From the NCBI RefSeq assembly GCF_014648035.1, contig NZ_BMQI01000015.1, forward strand, positions 1 to 64,000: a stretch of 64,000 bases of DNA. Reading direction: 5' to 3'. Both the position numbers and the translations under genes were made by a program. Origin of the DNA: Shewanella algicola. Lineage in GTDB: Bacteria > Pseudomonadota > Gammaproteobacteria > Enterobacterales > Shewanellaceae. Shown in pieces: positions 17,020 to 25,968 of this stretch. The notes below the pieces were generated by a model that worked only from the letters and a program-made list of their open reading frames with translations, was not told the origin of the DNA and did not search any database. Position 1 is the stretch's first letter, and every line of letters starts with the position of its first letter.

Positions 17020-18729
17020 CTACATTCCTTGAATAATAGTGACTGTATTACCATTTCCTAATAAACCTACAGTTGCTGTATTGTTCATATTTGTTTGAGT
17101 AATATTAATAGTATTGCTACCATGACCAGCGCCATAGGTGCTCGCCGTCGCGTAAGCTTTGTTTTCAATACCTATTTGGCTAATGTTAATATCGTCTCCA
17201 GAACCATATGTGAAACCAGTCGCATCATTTAATTCGCCTTCTTGATAAATATCAACATTTGAAGCATCAGATCCTGCATAAGCATAAGCTGTGTTTGATA
17301 TACCATCTTGCGTAACATTTGCTGTACTGCCATCAAACCAACTTTGTGCATATGCTGTATTACTCGAACCATCTTGCTTAATAGAAGATGTATCACTATC
17401 GCCGTAAGTTGCAGCCCAAGCATTGTTAGAGGTGCCATCTTGATCTATTGTGATTGTGCTATTGGCACCTGAATAAGAATGTGCTTCTCCAGTGTTACTC
17501 TCACCATTTTGATCAATATCGACAGTATTACTGAAGCTTTGGCCCCAAGAGCTAGTTGCTGCAGAATGTTGATTCACTGAAGCGGTGTTATTAATACCAA
17601 CTTGATCTATTGTGGCATAATCAGCATTACCATCTTGTACCACTGTTGCTAGGTTACCGAAGCCAGAAACAGAGCCACTTTGATTAACAATGACAGTACT
17701 ACCCATATCTGATTGGTCGACGTCGGCTACGTTATCAAAATCTGATTGGTTTACTGTGGCAGTTAAGCTCGTGCCAACTTGGTCAATCATCGCATTATTA
17801 TTAACGCCACCTTGATTTACCGTCGCTAAACTTCCAGTATTACCCATTTGATTAACAGCTACATTTCCATCTTGGCCTGTTTGAAATACAAAAGCATCAT
17901 CATCATTTCCAAGTTGTTGAACATTAGCAGTGTTATTTACATCACTTTGATAAACTTCGGCTTCGTTCATGTTACCATTTTGGTTTATTGTCGCGTTACT
18001 GGCTAGGGCCGTTTGTGAAATATAGCCTCGGTTACCATCATTGGTTTGAGTTAATACTGCAAACGTAGTGTCGCTACCTGCGCCACCATAATTTTCGGTA
18101 TTTTGCACAATATCACCGTCGTTACCAGCCCCTGTCTGAGTGATCTCAGCAACTGCTGAGTCAGATGCATCTTGACTAATATATGCATTATTACCTGTAC
18201 CTACATTTTGAGTAATAGTGGCATTAGCATAATCAGACCAAGCGTTAACAACCTCTGCGGTGTCACCGCTACCATTTTGATAAATGGTAGAATTTGCTCC
18301 ATCACCGTTATCTTGCATAATGTTAGCAATGTTACTATCGCCAATTTGCATCACTAAGGCAGAAGCATTGTCACCATTATAAAATTGTTGCTCAATATTT
18401 GCGGTATTATTATTACCATCGGTATCAATAGTAGCTGTAGCGGTTTGAGTGGTATTATGTTGATAGATATGTCCCTGATTCAAATCACCACGTTGAGTAA
18501 CAAATGCTTCAGTATTTGAAGTATCAGCTTGGGTTACAGAAGCCGTATTTGTTGTACCGTCTTGACTAATCGTTGCATCATTATTGTCACTATTTAGTTG
18601 TTGCGTGACATTGGCAGTATTATCTGTACCATTTTGATCGACAGTTGCTACATTGTCATCACTTGCATAAGCCCCTGCTGAAACCAATAATGCAGCCGAG
18701 ACTAATAACGCTAATTTAGAATATTTCAT
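17020..18729 (-). CDS. csgA: Giant major curlin subunit CsgA-like
   Basis: A 569-residue secreted amyloid subunit with signal peptide MKYSKLALLVSAALLVSAGAYA. The rest is a long run of curlin repeats of about 20-23 residues built on xNxAxVxQxGxxN; examples are TVDQNGTDNTANVTQQLNSD, ASVTQADTSNTEAFVTQRGD and VNQMGNTGSLATVNQGG. It has roughly two dozen repeat units, against five in the ~150-residue E. coli CsgA. Cysteine is absent and N, D, Q, G, T and A dominate. It lies 20 bases after csgB. The repeat composition supports beta-solenoid amyloid folding. Confidence 0.92.
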   Translation of the reverse strand: MKYSKLALLVSAALLVSAGAYASDDNVATVDQNGTDNTANVTQQLNSDNNDATISQDGTTNTASVTQADTSNTEAFVTQRGDLNQGHIYQHNTTQTATATIDTDGNNNTANIEQQFYNGDNASALVMQIGDSNIANIMQDNGDGANSTIYQNGSGDTAEVVNAWSDYANATITQNVGTGNNAYISQDASDSAVAEITQTGAGNDGDIVQNTENYGGAGSDTTFAVLTQTNDGNRGYISQTALASNATINQNGNMNEAEVYQSDVNNTANVQQLGNDDDAFVFQTGQDGNVAVNQMGNTGSLATVNQGGVNNNAMIDQVGTSLTATVNQSDFDNVADVDQSDMGSTVIVNQSGSVSGFGNLATVVQDGNADYATIDQVGINNTASVNQHSAATSSWGQSFSNTVDIDQNGESNTGEAHSYSGANSTITIDQDGTSNNAWAATYGDSDTSSIKQDGSSNTAYAQSWFDGSTANVTQDGISNTAYAYAGSDASNVDIYQEGELNDATGFTYGSGDDINISQIGIENKAYATASTYGAGHGSNTINITQTNMNNTATVGLLGNGNTVTIIQGM

Positions 18730-18749
18730 CTTCGTATTTCCCTTTACTC

Positions 18750-19286
18750 TTAGTTAGATAAGTTTCCCTGGGTCACAACAACATGTTGTGATACACCCCA
18801 TTGGGTCACGCCTACAGCATTTCCGGAACCGTACTGCTGGATCCAAATCGCATTTTCATTACCGGTTTGATTTACAACAGCTAGGTTATCCGCTCCAATT
18901 TGATCAACATCAACCATCAAACTTGAACCAAATTGATTAAGTAACAGAACATTATTAAAACCGGCTTGAAGAATATGAGCTTCAATATCACTTCCCGATT
19001 GATTAGCAATGGCATAATTATTTGTACCCTGCTGTAGCGCGAGAATTTGATTATTAAAACCTGATTGAGTCGAGATATAATGATTATTTACACCTTGTTG
19101 CGTTAAGCTAAGCAAGAGCGCATCACCAGATTGATTAATGTTTGCAGTATTGCCAACAACCATTAATTCATCAATTTCACTTATATCTTGGCTCAAACTT
19201 GGAAAGGATGAAGCGCACACTGTTAACGCAACTATGGCTGCCTTAACCGTAAAATGAATTTGCTTTGTACGCTTTTTGAAGGTCAT
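18750..19286 (-). CDS. csgB: Curlin nucleator CsgB
   Basis: A 178-residue secreted protein with a signal peptide (positively charged MTFKKRTKQIHF, then a hydrophobic stretch ending SFPSLS). About five to six curlin repeats follow, such as TANINQSGDALLLSLTQQGV and LNQFGSSLMVDVDQIGADN. It is more hydrophobic than CsgA, as expected of the nucleator, and precedes csgA. It is the first gene of the operon, with a 278-base non-coding region upstream. Confidence 0.92.
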   Translation of the reverse strand: MTFKKRTKQIHFTVKAAIVALTVCASSFPSLSQDISEIDELMVVGNTANINQSGDALLLSLTQQGVNNHYISTQSGFNNQILALQQGTNNYAIANQSGSDIEAHILQAGFNNVLLLNQFGSSLMVDVDQIGADNLAVVNQTGNENAIWIQQYGSGNAVGVTQWGVSQHVVVTQGNLSN

Positions 19287-19351
19287 GCTTAAACCCCTTG
19301 TGTTTTGGAATCACTATAAACAATAGTTTTTCAAAACCTCTTTCCTTTGAC

Positions 19352-19371
19352 AGTGTCAAAACTATGACACT
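19352..19371. promoter_or_regulatory. Candidate operator upstream of csgB
   Basis: The perfect 7-bp inverted repeat AGTGTCA-AAACTA-TGACACT lies 66-85 bases upstream of the csgB start, where an activator would bind. The binding protein is unknown; the local CsgD is the obvious candidate, but E. coli CsgD sites look different. The rest of 19287-19564 is AT-rich and holds no gene. Confidence 0.45.
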
Positions 19372-19564
19372 TCAATGGCAATAAAACGTCACTCCACAGT
19401 ATTAAACGATAATAGACATTCTGACTAAAAGCTTAGGTACCCCCTACCTTTTTACTACGACCAAAAAATAGTCAGCACAAACAGATGAACAATGTAAGCT
19501 ATTAATAATTATGAGTTTTAAAGGCAAAGAAAATGAATTTAATCTTGGCTTATAGGAGATTGTA

Positions 19565-21352
19565 TTAAACCAATAAGCTGGTCACTAATGCCAAGAATAG
19601 AACTATCGAGGTGACTTGCCAAAACCTGACTGGGTTACGGCTAATAAGAGGGACAAAATGTTGCGGGCGTTGATGAGCGCTTGGTGTGGTTAATTGGTGG
19701 ATAAGCTCGCACGTGTCAGCTTGGCGAAGATTAGGTTCAATGTTTAAGGCTTTTTTTAAAGCATCATCAATCCAAGTGGGCACCATGGGATTAAGTGTAT
19801 GAGCATTAACATACTCTAGGCGTAAAAAAGCTTGTCTGGTATTACATTTAGCCAATTTACCGTTAAAAGGTAACTCACCGGCTAACATTTCATAGGCAAT
19901 CACCGCTAATGAAAATAAATCAGCTCGTCCATCAGCCTGATAACCCAAAATCACCTCTGGAGCGGTATAATCTGCAGTTCCCAAAATATGATCGCGTGTC
20001 AGTGGGGTGCTAATTTCAGCAACACCTTTGATATAACAAGAGCCAAAATCGATAATTTTCACCACACTATCACGGGTAATAAAAATATTATCGGGTTTTA
20101 AATCTTGATGCAGCGTTTCTCGGCGATGAAATGCCCTTACGCCTAATTCGATTTGTTTTAACAGTAATAGAACCTCTTCTACCGGGGCTTTTTTATGCTG
20201 AACCAACCATTGCGCTAAGCTCACTCCTGGAAGAAATTCGGTTAAGTAATACAATGCCGATTTAGGTTGATGTTGCTCTGCCACCTTCACGACATGAGTA
20301 CTGTTTATACGCTGACCAATCCAGCTTTCTAACATAAAACGTTCAATATAAGCCGCATCATCAATGTAATTGACCGAAGGTGTTTTCATGCAAAAAGTGT
20401 GTTGCTGGTCATTCTCAACCCGATACACCTGGCTGCGTTGCGATTGATGAATAATATGAGTGACTTTATATCCATCGAGCTTCATCCCAACACTCAGCGG
20501 AGGGGGAAATGGACGCTGCGATAAATGATGGTACACATCATCAATGGCTTGTTTCGGTAATTGATGTACACACAACAATTGCGCACTCAAATTATCTTTA
20601 CTGCCAAGTTCAAATGCTTTTGTTATCAATTTACGGCAAAACTGCTCACATAAATCATCGCTTAATTGCGGATGTAATTGATAAAAACAGCTTATCTTTT
20701 GCCGTAATTCAAACTCGGTAAATTGGTCGTGTATGCCATCGGTAGTCAGCAAGTAAAGATCGTCTTGCTCAACGGTTAATGCTTTATAATCAACATCTAG
20801 TTTGACATCCATGCCTAATGCGCGAGTTAAATATTGATGCGATGCGTTTATTTTTGTGCTGTGATCATGGCTTAATTGAGTTAACTCGCCACGACGAAAA
20901 CGATAGATGCGTGAATCACCCACATGTAGCATGTGCACAGTGCACGACTTAAACACCAATGCACTAAAGGTACATACAAATCCACGCCGAGCATCGCGAT
21001 AATCTTGCCCTAGCCCATACAGCCAACGGTTTAATGCGGTTAATACTTTGGCGCTTGAGGTTTGTACACTCCAACTATCAGGTGTTGAGTAATAATCCGC
21101 TAAAAAATTACTCACACTAATAGCTGAAGCTTGTGCGCCACCCTCTGCCGTACTGACACCATCACTAATGACGCTGACAATGCCTTTGGTCATGAGTGAT
21201 ACACCACTCGGGATGCGTATGCCTATCGCATCTTCGTTTTGCGATTTACGACCTTTTTCAGAGGCTTGCCCCACTACCAATTGCAAGCTGGTTGCAAAAG
21301 GCAGCGTGTGATCTATCACTGGGCTTGCATGTGTATCTAACTTAAGAGGCAT
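19565..21352 (-). CDS. PP2C phosphatase-Ser/Thr kinase fusion with C-terminal membrane anchor
   Basis: A 595-residue two-enzyme protein. Residues ~15-250 form a PP2C phosphatase (VISDGVSTAEGGAQAS, LTTDGIHDQ, SKDNLSAQLLCV). Residues ~275-545 form a Hanks-type kinase with MKTP as the Lys strand, HQDLKPDN (an HQD variant of HRD), DFGS and APE. The C-terminus FWQVTSIVLFLALVTSLLV is a membrane anchor, so the enzymes face the cytosol. It ends the nirBD-transporter operon, 41 bases after the transporter. A homologous gene sits in the Pseudomonas aeruginosa nirBD cluster (PA1782). The targets are unknown. Confidence 0.92.
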   Translation of the reverse strand: MPLKLDTHASPVIDHTLPFATSLQLVVGQASEKGRKSQNEDAIGIRIPSGVSLMTKGIVSVISDGVSTAEGGAQASAISVSNFLADYYSTPDSWSVQTSSAKVLTALNRWLYGLGQDYRDARRGFVCTFSALVFKSCTVHMLHVGDSRIYRFRRGELTQLSHDHSTKINASHQYLTRALGMDVKLDVDYKALTVEQDDLYLLTTDGIHDQFTEFELRQKISCFYQLHPQLSDDLCEQFCRKLITKAFELGSKDNLSAQLLCVHQLPKQAIDDVYHHLSQRPFPPPLSVGMKLDGYKVTHIIHQSQRSQVYRVENDQQHTFCMKTPSVNYIDDAAYIERFMLESWIGQRINSTHVVKVAEQHQPKSALYYLTEFLPGVSLAQWLVQHKKAPVEEVLLLLKQIELGVRAFHRRETLHQDLKPDNIFITRDSVVKIIDFGSCYIKGVAEISTPLTRDHILGTADYTAPEVILGYQADGRADLFSLAVIAYEMLAGELPFNGKLAKCNTRQAFLRLEYVNAHTLNPMVPTWIDDALKKALNIEPNLRQADTCELIHQLTTPSAHQRPQHFVPLISRNPVRFWQVTSIVLFLALVTSLLV

Positions 21353-21393
21353 AGGTTTCCTGCTGTAATAACGATCCCACTCATACCGTTCGT

Positions 21394-22860
21394 CTAACTG
21401 ACGCTTATTAAGGTGACTTCGCCGTCTTCATTCACTTCGGCGATATGACCTTTAGGCTCATTCATAAAGAATAAGGTAATAAAACCAAATACGGCACTCA
21501 CAGCAATCACATAGAAGAACGTTTGCGTCGATACCATTGAATATACCGTTAAGAAAAACACTGCGCCAACATTTCCGTACGCGCCTGTCATACCGGCAAT
21601 TTGCCCGGTCAAACGGCGCTTAATGAGTGGCACGGCCGCAAATACTGCGCCCTCACCGCCTTGAACAAAGAAAGAACATGCCATCACCACAACTACCGCA
21701 AGGGGAAGTGACCAGCTTGAGTCTATTTGAGCGACGGATAAATACCCAATTGCTAAGCCTGCAGTTAAAATCAATAGCGTGGTTTTACGACCAAACCTGT
21801 CACTTAACCAGCCACCGCCTGGGCGAGACATCAGGTTCATAAAGGCATAGCTTGATGCCACCATACCTGCTTGCGCCATACCTAATGCAAAGGTTTCAGC
21901 AAAAAATAGCGGCAGCATAGACACCACAGCTAACTCAGAACCAAACGTGGTAAAGTACAGTACATTTAATACTGCTACCTGTTTAAACTCGTAGCGCTCA
22001 AACTCTGGTACTTCCACAGAAAACAGATGCTTATTAACTTGATAGGTTTGATAAAAATCGATTAAGAATACAAACAATAAACCCGCGTAAATCAAGTTCG
22101 TAGCATCTTGGGTAAACATGCTGACACCCGCTGGCGACAGCTTCCAACCCAATAGCGCTAAGGTCGCGTACATGGGCACTTTCATCACTATGAGTAACAC
22201 TAAATCACTTTTGCTGGTCACCTCTAATCCGCCACCTTTTTTGGGCTTAAAGTATGTTGAACCTTTTGGTGTGTCGGTAACATTAAAATAATATACAAAG
22301 GCAAATGCTAAACTCATTAAGCCTGTTAGCCCAATAGCATAACGCCAGCCATCAGGGCCGCCAAAAGCCAATGCGATTGCAGGTAATGAAAAGGCCGCCG
22401 CGGCAGAACCAAAGTTACCCCATCCACCGTAAATCCCCTCAGCAGTGCCTAACTCTTTGGCAGGAAACCATTCACTGACCATACGTATACCAATCACAAA
22501 GCCGGCACCAATAAAACCAATTAAAAAACGGGCTAATGCGAGCTGCTCAAATGAATCGGCAACGGCAAACATAAAACACGGGATTGAACAAATCGCCAGT
22601 AGTGCAGAATACGTAATACGTGGACCATATTTATCGGTCACCATCCCAATGATGATTCGCGCCGGAATCGTTAATGCCACATTGAGGATCAACAAGGTTT
22701 TAATTTGTGCGGTGGTCAGCCCTAAACTGTCGGCTATCACACTCACTAAGGGGGCGGCGTTAAACCACACAACGAAGGTGATAAAAAAGGCCATCCAGCT
22801 TAAATGCATAACCTTCATTTTGCCGCTAAAAGAAAACAGCTTAAATTTTTCAGCACTCAT
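21394..22860 (-). CDS. MFS nitrate/nitrite transporter (NarK/NasA type)
   Basis: A 488-residue inner-membrane protein with 12 predicted helices. The nitrate/nitrite porter signatures are visible: FITFVVWFNAAPLV in helix 1 (~22-35), ARIIIGMVTDKYGPR (~57-71), GFVIGIRMVSEWFPAKELG in helix 4-5 with the substrate Arg, and GGEGAVFAAVPLIKRRLTGQ in the second half. An insert of about 60 residues in the middle is predicted cytosolic. It lies 11 bases after nirD and supplies nitrate to the assimilatory enzymes. It is called NasA in Pseudomonas; I leave the symbol open because nasA also names the reductase. Confidence 0.93.
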   Translation of the reverse strand: MSAEKFKLFSFSGKMKVMHLSWMAFFITFVVWFNAAPLVSVIADSLGLTTAQIKTLLILNVALTIPARIIIGMVTDKYGPRITYSALLAICSIPCFMFAVADSFEQLALARFLIGFIGAGFVIGIRMVSEWFPAKELGTAEGIYGGWGNFGSAAAAFSLPAIALAFGGPDGWRYAIGLTGLMSLAFAFVYYFNVTDTPKGSTYFKPKKGGGLEVTSKSDLVLLIVMKVPMYATLALLGWKLSPAGVSMFTQDATNLIYAGLLFVFLIDFYQTYQVNKHLFSVEVPEFERYEFKQVAVLNVLYFTTFGSELAVVSMLPLFFAETFALGMAQAGMVASSYAFMNLMSRPGGGWLSDRFGRKTTLLILTAGLAIGYLSVAQIDSSWSLPLAVVVVMACSFFVQGGEGAVFAAVPLIKRRLTGQIAGMTGAYGNVGAVFFLTVYSMVSTQTFFYVIAVSAVFGFITLFFMNEPKGHIAEVNEDGEVTLISVS

Positions 22861-22871
22861 AGCAATACTCC

Positions 22872-23198
22872 TTATGCTTTGGCTAATACAAGGACATGTC
22901 CCTGTTCAGTTTTAATATCAAATGGACTGGCTATTAGAGTACTGTCTTCAATACATACACCGGTCGTTAAGCGATAATGTTGTTTATACAATGGCGAAGC
23001 GACACAGAGATCACCGTCCATTTCACAAATTAATCCGCGGGCTAATAAGCCCACGCCTGTGGCGGGGTCAACATTATCGATGGCAAACAAACCATCTTTA
23101 CCTAAGTTAAAAATAGCCACTGCCTTTCCGGCAACCCAGGCTGCAACACCAGTACCTATAGGTAAGCTTGTTTCTTCACACACATTAATCCAACTCAT
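22872..23198 (-). CDS. nirD: Nitrite reductase small subunit NirD
   Basis: A 108-residue Rieske-fold protein. As usual for NirD, it lacks the iron-sulphur ligands of true Rieske proteins. The sequence runs WINVCEETSLPIGTGVAAWV, VAIFNLGKDGLFAIDNVDP and ending SPFDIKTEQGHVLVLA. It partners NirB in NADH-dependent reduction of nitrite to ammonium. The start ATG overlaps the nirB end by 4 bases (ATGA), so it is translationally coupled. Confidence 0.95.
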   Translation of the reverse strand: MSWINVCEETSLPIGTGVAAWVAGKAVAIFNLGKDGLFAIDNVDPATGVGLLARGLICEMDGDLCVASPLYKQHYRLTTGVCIEDSTLIASPFDIKTEQGHVLVLAKA

Positions 23199-25810
23199 GC
23201 TAATACCTCATCTGCTTTTGCTTTTTGCTCAGTGGTTTGCTGCTCAGTAATCTGTTTAATCGCAATGTTGCCTGCACCTGCATCTTTAATGTTAGGAAAG
23301 CGCTGTTCGCGTATGCGTTGATAAGCATTAGCATCAACAGCTGGTGCCTCACTTGGGTTAACAAATTCATTAAAGCGTGCTAAAAATGCCGGTTGTTCGA
23401 GGCTGGTTTTCCATTCACATTGATAGGTTGCAGCAATTAAATCCATTTGTTGTTCTAGGGTTGAATTGATCCCTAGCGCATCATCAATCACAACCGACTT
23501 TAAATATGCTAAGCCGCCTTCTAATGAATCCATCCAGGTTGAGGTGCGCTGCAGTTTGTCTGCGGTTTTGACGTAAAACATCAAAATGCGGTCGATGTAT
23601 TGATACAGCGTTTCGGTCGATAAATCGGTAGCAAATAAGTCACCGTGACGTGGACGCATGCCGCCATTACCTGCCACATATAAGTTCCAACCTTTGTCAG
23701 TTGCAATAATGCCGATATCTTTACTTTGTGCTTCGGCGCATTCACGGGTACAACCCGATACGGCAAACTTCAATTTATGCGGGCTGCGTAAGCCCTTGTA
23801 ACGATTTTCTAAATCGATGGCAAAACCCACCGCATCTTGCACGCCATATCGACACCAGGTACTGCCAACACAAGACTTAACGGTACGCAGAGATTTGCCA
23901 TAGGCGTGTCCCGTTTCAAAGCCTGCATCAATGAGCTTGTTCCAAATTTCAGGTAATTGTGACAAGGTTGCGCCAAACATATCGATACGTTGACCACCTG
24001 TGATCTTGGTATACAAATCATAATCTTGAGCAATTTGTCCCATTGCGATTAACTTGGCAGGAGTAATTTCGCCACCGGCAACCCGTGGCACAATAGAATA
24101 AGTGCCGTCTTTTTGGATATTACCTAAATACGCATCATTGGTGTCTTGCAGCTGCACATGGCCGCTATCTTGGTTTAATACATATTGGTTTTGTAAGCTG
24201 GCAAAAATAGAGGCTGCTGCGGGTTTGCAAATATCGCAACCATAAGTGTGGCCACTTGCAGAAGGCTTGCCGTGTTGACGCATTAACGAGTCAAAATCAT
24301 TAATACCTTCCACTTGGCATAGGTGGTACAAGGCTTGTCTGTCGTGCTCAAAGTGGGCGCAAATCCCGGCATTAAAATCCACACCTTCAGCTTGCAAAGT
24401 CTGATCAATAATTTTTTGCACGACAGGCGCACAACCACCACATCCAGATGCTGCACGAGTACAGGACTTAATTTCTGCCATTTTGTGGCTGCCCGCTTTA
24501 ACCGCATCAACAATGTCGCCTTTCGTCACTTGGTGACAAGAACACACAATAGAAGTGTCTTTTAAATCAGCCTCATCTTCAGCACCTGCAAGTAATAACT
24601 CAACTGCCGAGCCTGCAATTTCATCCTGCGATAAGTACAAATCAAGTAGGCGGCTGTAATCACTATTGTCGCCAATCAGCACCGCTCCCTTTAATAACGT
24701 GCCGCTTTCATCTAACCAGAGTTTTTTGTAAATGCCGGCCTGATTATCAGACAGTTCAACAAATTGGGCATTGTCAAAACCTCTGCTTACGCCAATCGCG
24801 GCTACATCGACACCCAGTAGCTTTAATTTGGTGCTCATGTCTGCACCAGTAAATGTTTGGGCTTTGGTATCAGACACGCTTGATGCAATATGAGACGCAG
24901 CAACTCGAGCCATTTGATACCCCGGCGCCACTAAACCAAAGATTTTTTGTTGCCATAACGCACATTCACCAATGGCATAGACATCCGGTGCAGAGGTTAA
25001 ACACCAATTATCAATTTCAATCCCCCCTCGTTCGCCGATGCTGATATTTGACACTCTGGCAAGCTGATCTTGTGGGCGAATACCGGCTGAAAAAACAATC
25101 ATGTCAGTTTCAAGAAACGACTCATCATTGAATGTCATGCGGTGCAATGCGGCTTCGCCATCAATAATGGCTGTGGTGGCTTTAGATGTATGAACACTGA
25201 CACCTAATTCTTCGATTTTACTGCACAGCAATTCACCGGCTTTATCATTTAGCTGAACGGGCATCAATTGTGGCGCAAACTCAACAACATGGGTTTTAAC
25301 ACCCAGTTGTTTCATCGCATTGGCGGCTTCTAGTCCCAGCAATCCACCACCCACAACGACTCCCACTTTACTGTTTGCTGCAGCAGCTTGAATGGCCTGT
25401 AAGTCTTCAATGGTACGATAAACCAAGCATTGATCGCGTTCGTTGCCGTTAATCGGCGGCACAAAAGGAAATGACCCCGTTGCCAACACCAATTGTTCGT
25501 ATACGTAACTTTGCCCTTTTGCACTGGTGAGGGTTTTATTCGCCGTATCAATCGCAGTGATCAGCGTATTTAAATGTAGGGTAATCCCCCAATCTTGATA
25601 ATCCTGCGCACTGGTTAGCATTAACGGATCAGCACTGCCAGTCTCAAAATATTTAGATAACTGTACCCGGTCATATGCAGGACGAGGTTCTTCACCAAAC
25701 ACATGTACATCAAATATTTTATTAAGCCCTAAACTACACACATGCTCAATAAAGTGATGACCCACCATGCCATTACCAACAACCATTAACTTGGGTTTTG
25801 AGACTGTCAT
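23195..25810 (-). CDS. nirB: Assimilatory NAD(P)H nitrite reductase large subunit NirB
   Basis: An 871-residue cytosolic flavo-iron-sulphur sirohaem enzyme. The N-terminal FAD/NAD module is marked by MVVGNGMVGHHFIEH and GGGLLGLEAANAM. BFD-like [2Fe-2S] motifs follow (CSCHQVTKGDIVDAV, CTRAASGCGGC). The C-terminal ferritin-like/sirohaem half has SCVGSTWCRYG and the [4Fe-4S] ligands KFAVSGCTRECAEAQ. It reduces nitrite to ammonium with NirD. The frame is open 34 codons further upstream, but that part runs through a terminator hairpin, and AAGGAGCAGGAA precedes the ATG at 25810, which I take as the start. Confidence 0.95.
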   Translation of the reverse strand: MTVSKPKLMVVGNGMVGHHFIEHVCSLGLNKIFDVHVFGEEPRPAYDRVQLSKYFETGSADPLMLTSAQDYQDWGITLHLNTLITAIDTANKTLTSAKGQSYVYEQLVLATGSFPFVPPINGNERDQCLVYRTIEDLQAIQAAAANSKVGVVVGGGLLGLEAANAMKQLGVKTHVVEFAPQLMPVQLNDKAGELLCSKIEELGVSVHTSKATTAIIDGEAALHRMTFNDESFLETDMIVFSAGIRPQDQLARVSNISIGERGGIEIDNWCLTSAPDVYAIGECALWQQKIFGLVAPGYQMARVAASHIASSVSDTKAQTFTGADMSTKLKLLGVDVAAIGVSRGFDNAQFVELSDNQAGIYKKLWLDESGTLLKGAVLIGDNSDYSRLLDLYLSQDEIAGSAVELLLAGAEDEADLKDTSIVCSCHQVTKGDIVDAVKAGSHKMAEIKSCTRAASGCGGCAPVVQKIIDQTLQAEGVDFNAGICAHFEHDRQALYHLCQVEGINDFDSLMRQHGKPSASGHTYGCDICKPAAASIFASLQNQYVLNQDSGHVQLQDTNDAYLGNIQKDGTYSIVPRVAGGEITPAKLIAMGQIAQDYDLYTKITGGQRIDMFGATLSQLPEIWNKLIDAGFETGHAYGKSLRTVKSCVGSTWCRYGVQDAVGFAIDLENRYKGLRSPHKLKFAVSGCTRECAEAQSKDIGIIATDKGWNLYVAGNGGMRPRHGDLFATDLSTETLYQYIDRILMFYVKTADKLQRTSTWMDSLEGGLAYLKSVVIDDALGINSTLEQQMDLIAATYQCEWKTSLEQPAFLARFNEFVNPSEAPAVDANAYQRIREQRFPNIKDAGAGNIAIKQITEQQTTEQKAKADEVLA

Positions 25811-25837
25811 TTCCTGCTCCTTCACACCTTGTCCTGT

Positions 25838-25879
25838 AAAAAAACAAAAGGCGCCAACTCCACTTAAAGAGTTGGCGCC
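25838..25879 (-). terminator. Leader terminator (attenuator) of nirB operon
   Basis: On the minus strand GGCGCCAACTC pairs perfectly with GAGTTGGCGCC around an eight-base loop and is followed by TTTTGTTTTTTTA. It stands 28-69 bases before the nirB start and after the promoter, so it would stop transcription before nirB unless prevented. Its 5' arm is shared with the ANTAR-type hairpin at 25872-25887. Confidence 0.92.
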
Positions 25880-25919
25880 AATGCCAATTACAATCCACAT
25901 TTTAAATTTCACTGCTTAA
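25872..25919 (-). promoter_or_regulatory. Candidate ANTAR-binding two-hairpin antiterminator
   Basis: On the minus strand TTGGC-ATTGGC-GCCAA (25887-25872) is a five-bp stem with a hexaloop having A at position 1 and G at 4, the rule for ANTAR targets. Its 3' arm overlaps the terminator stem, so the two structures exclude each other. A weaker upstream hairpin, TTAAGC-AGTGAA-ATTTAA (25919-25902), also has an A1/G4 hexaloop, but its closing pair is a C/A mismatch. The first is convincing and the second tentative. Confidence 0.75.
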
Positions 25920-25968
25920 GAATATACGGCTGTTAACCCTTATCCTCACTCAGTATCTTAATAAGCTA

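Noticed and set aside
17020-18729. Regular short repeats that might suggest a CRISPR array
   Set aside because: The periodicity is in the protein (curlin repeats in one long open frame). The DNA units are degenerate and there are no constant repeats with unique spacers.
25811-25912. N-terminal extension of NirB by 34 residues
   Set aside because: The extension is encoded by the terminator hairpin and its U tract, and a strong ribosome site stands before the internal ATG.
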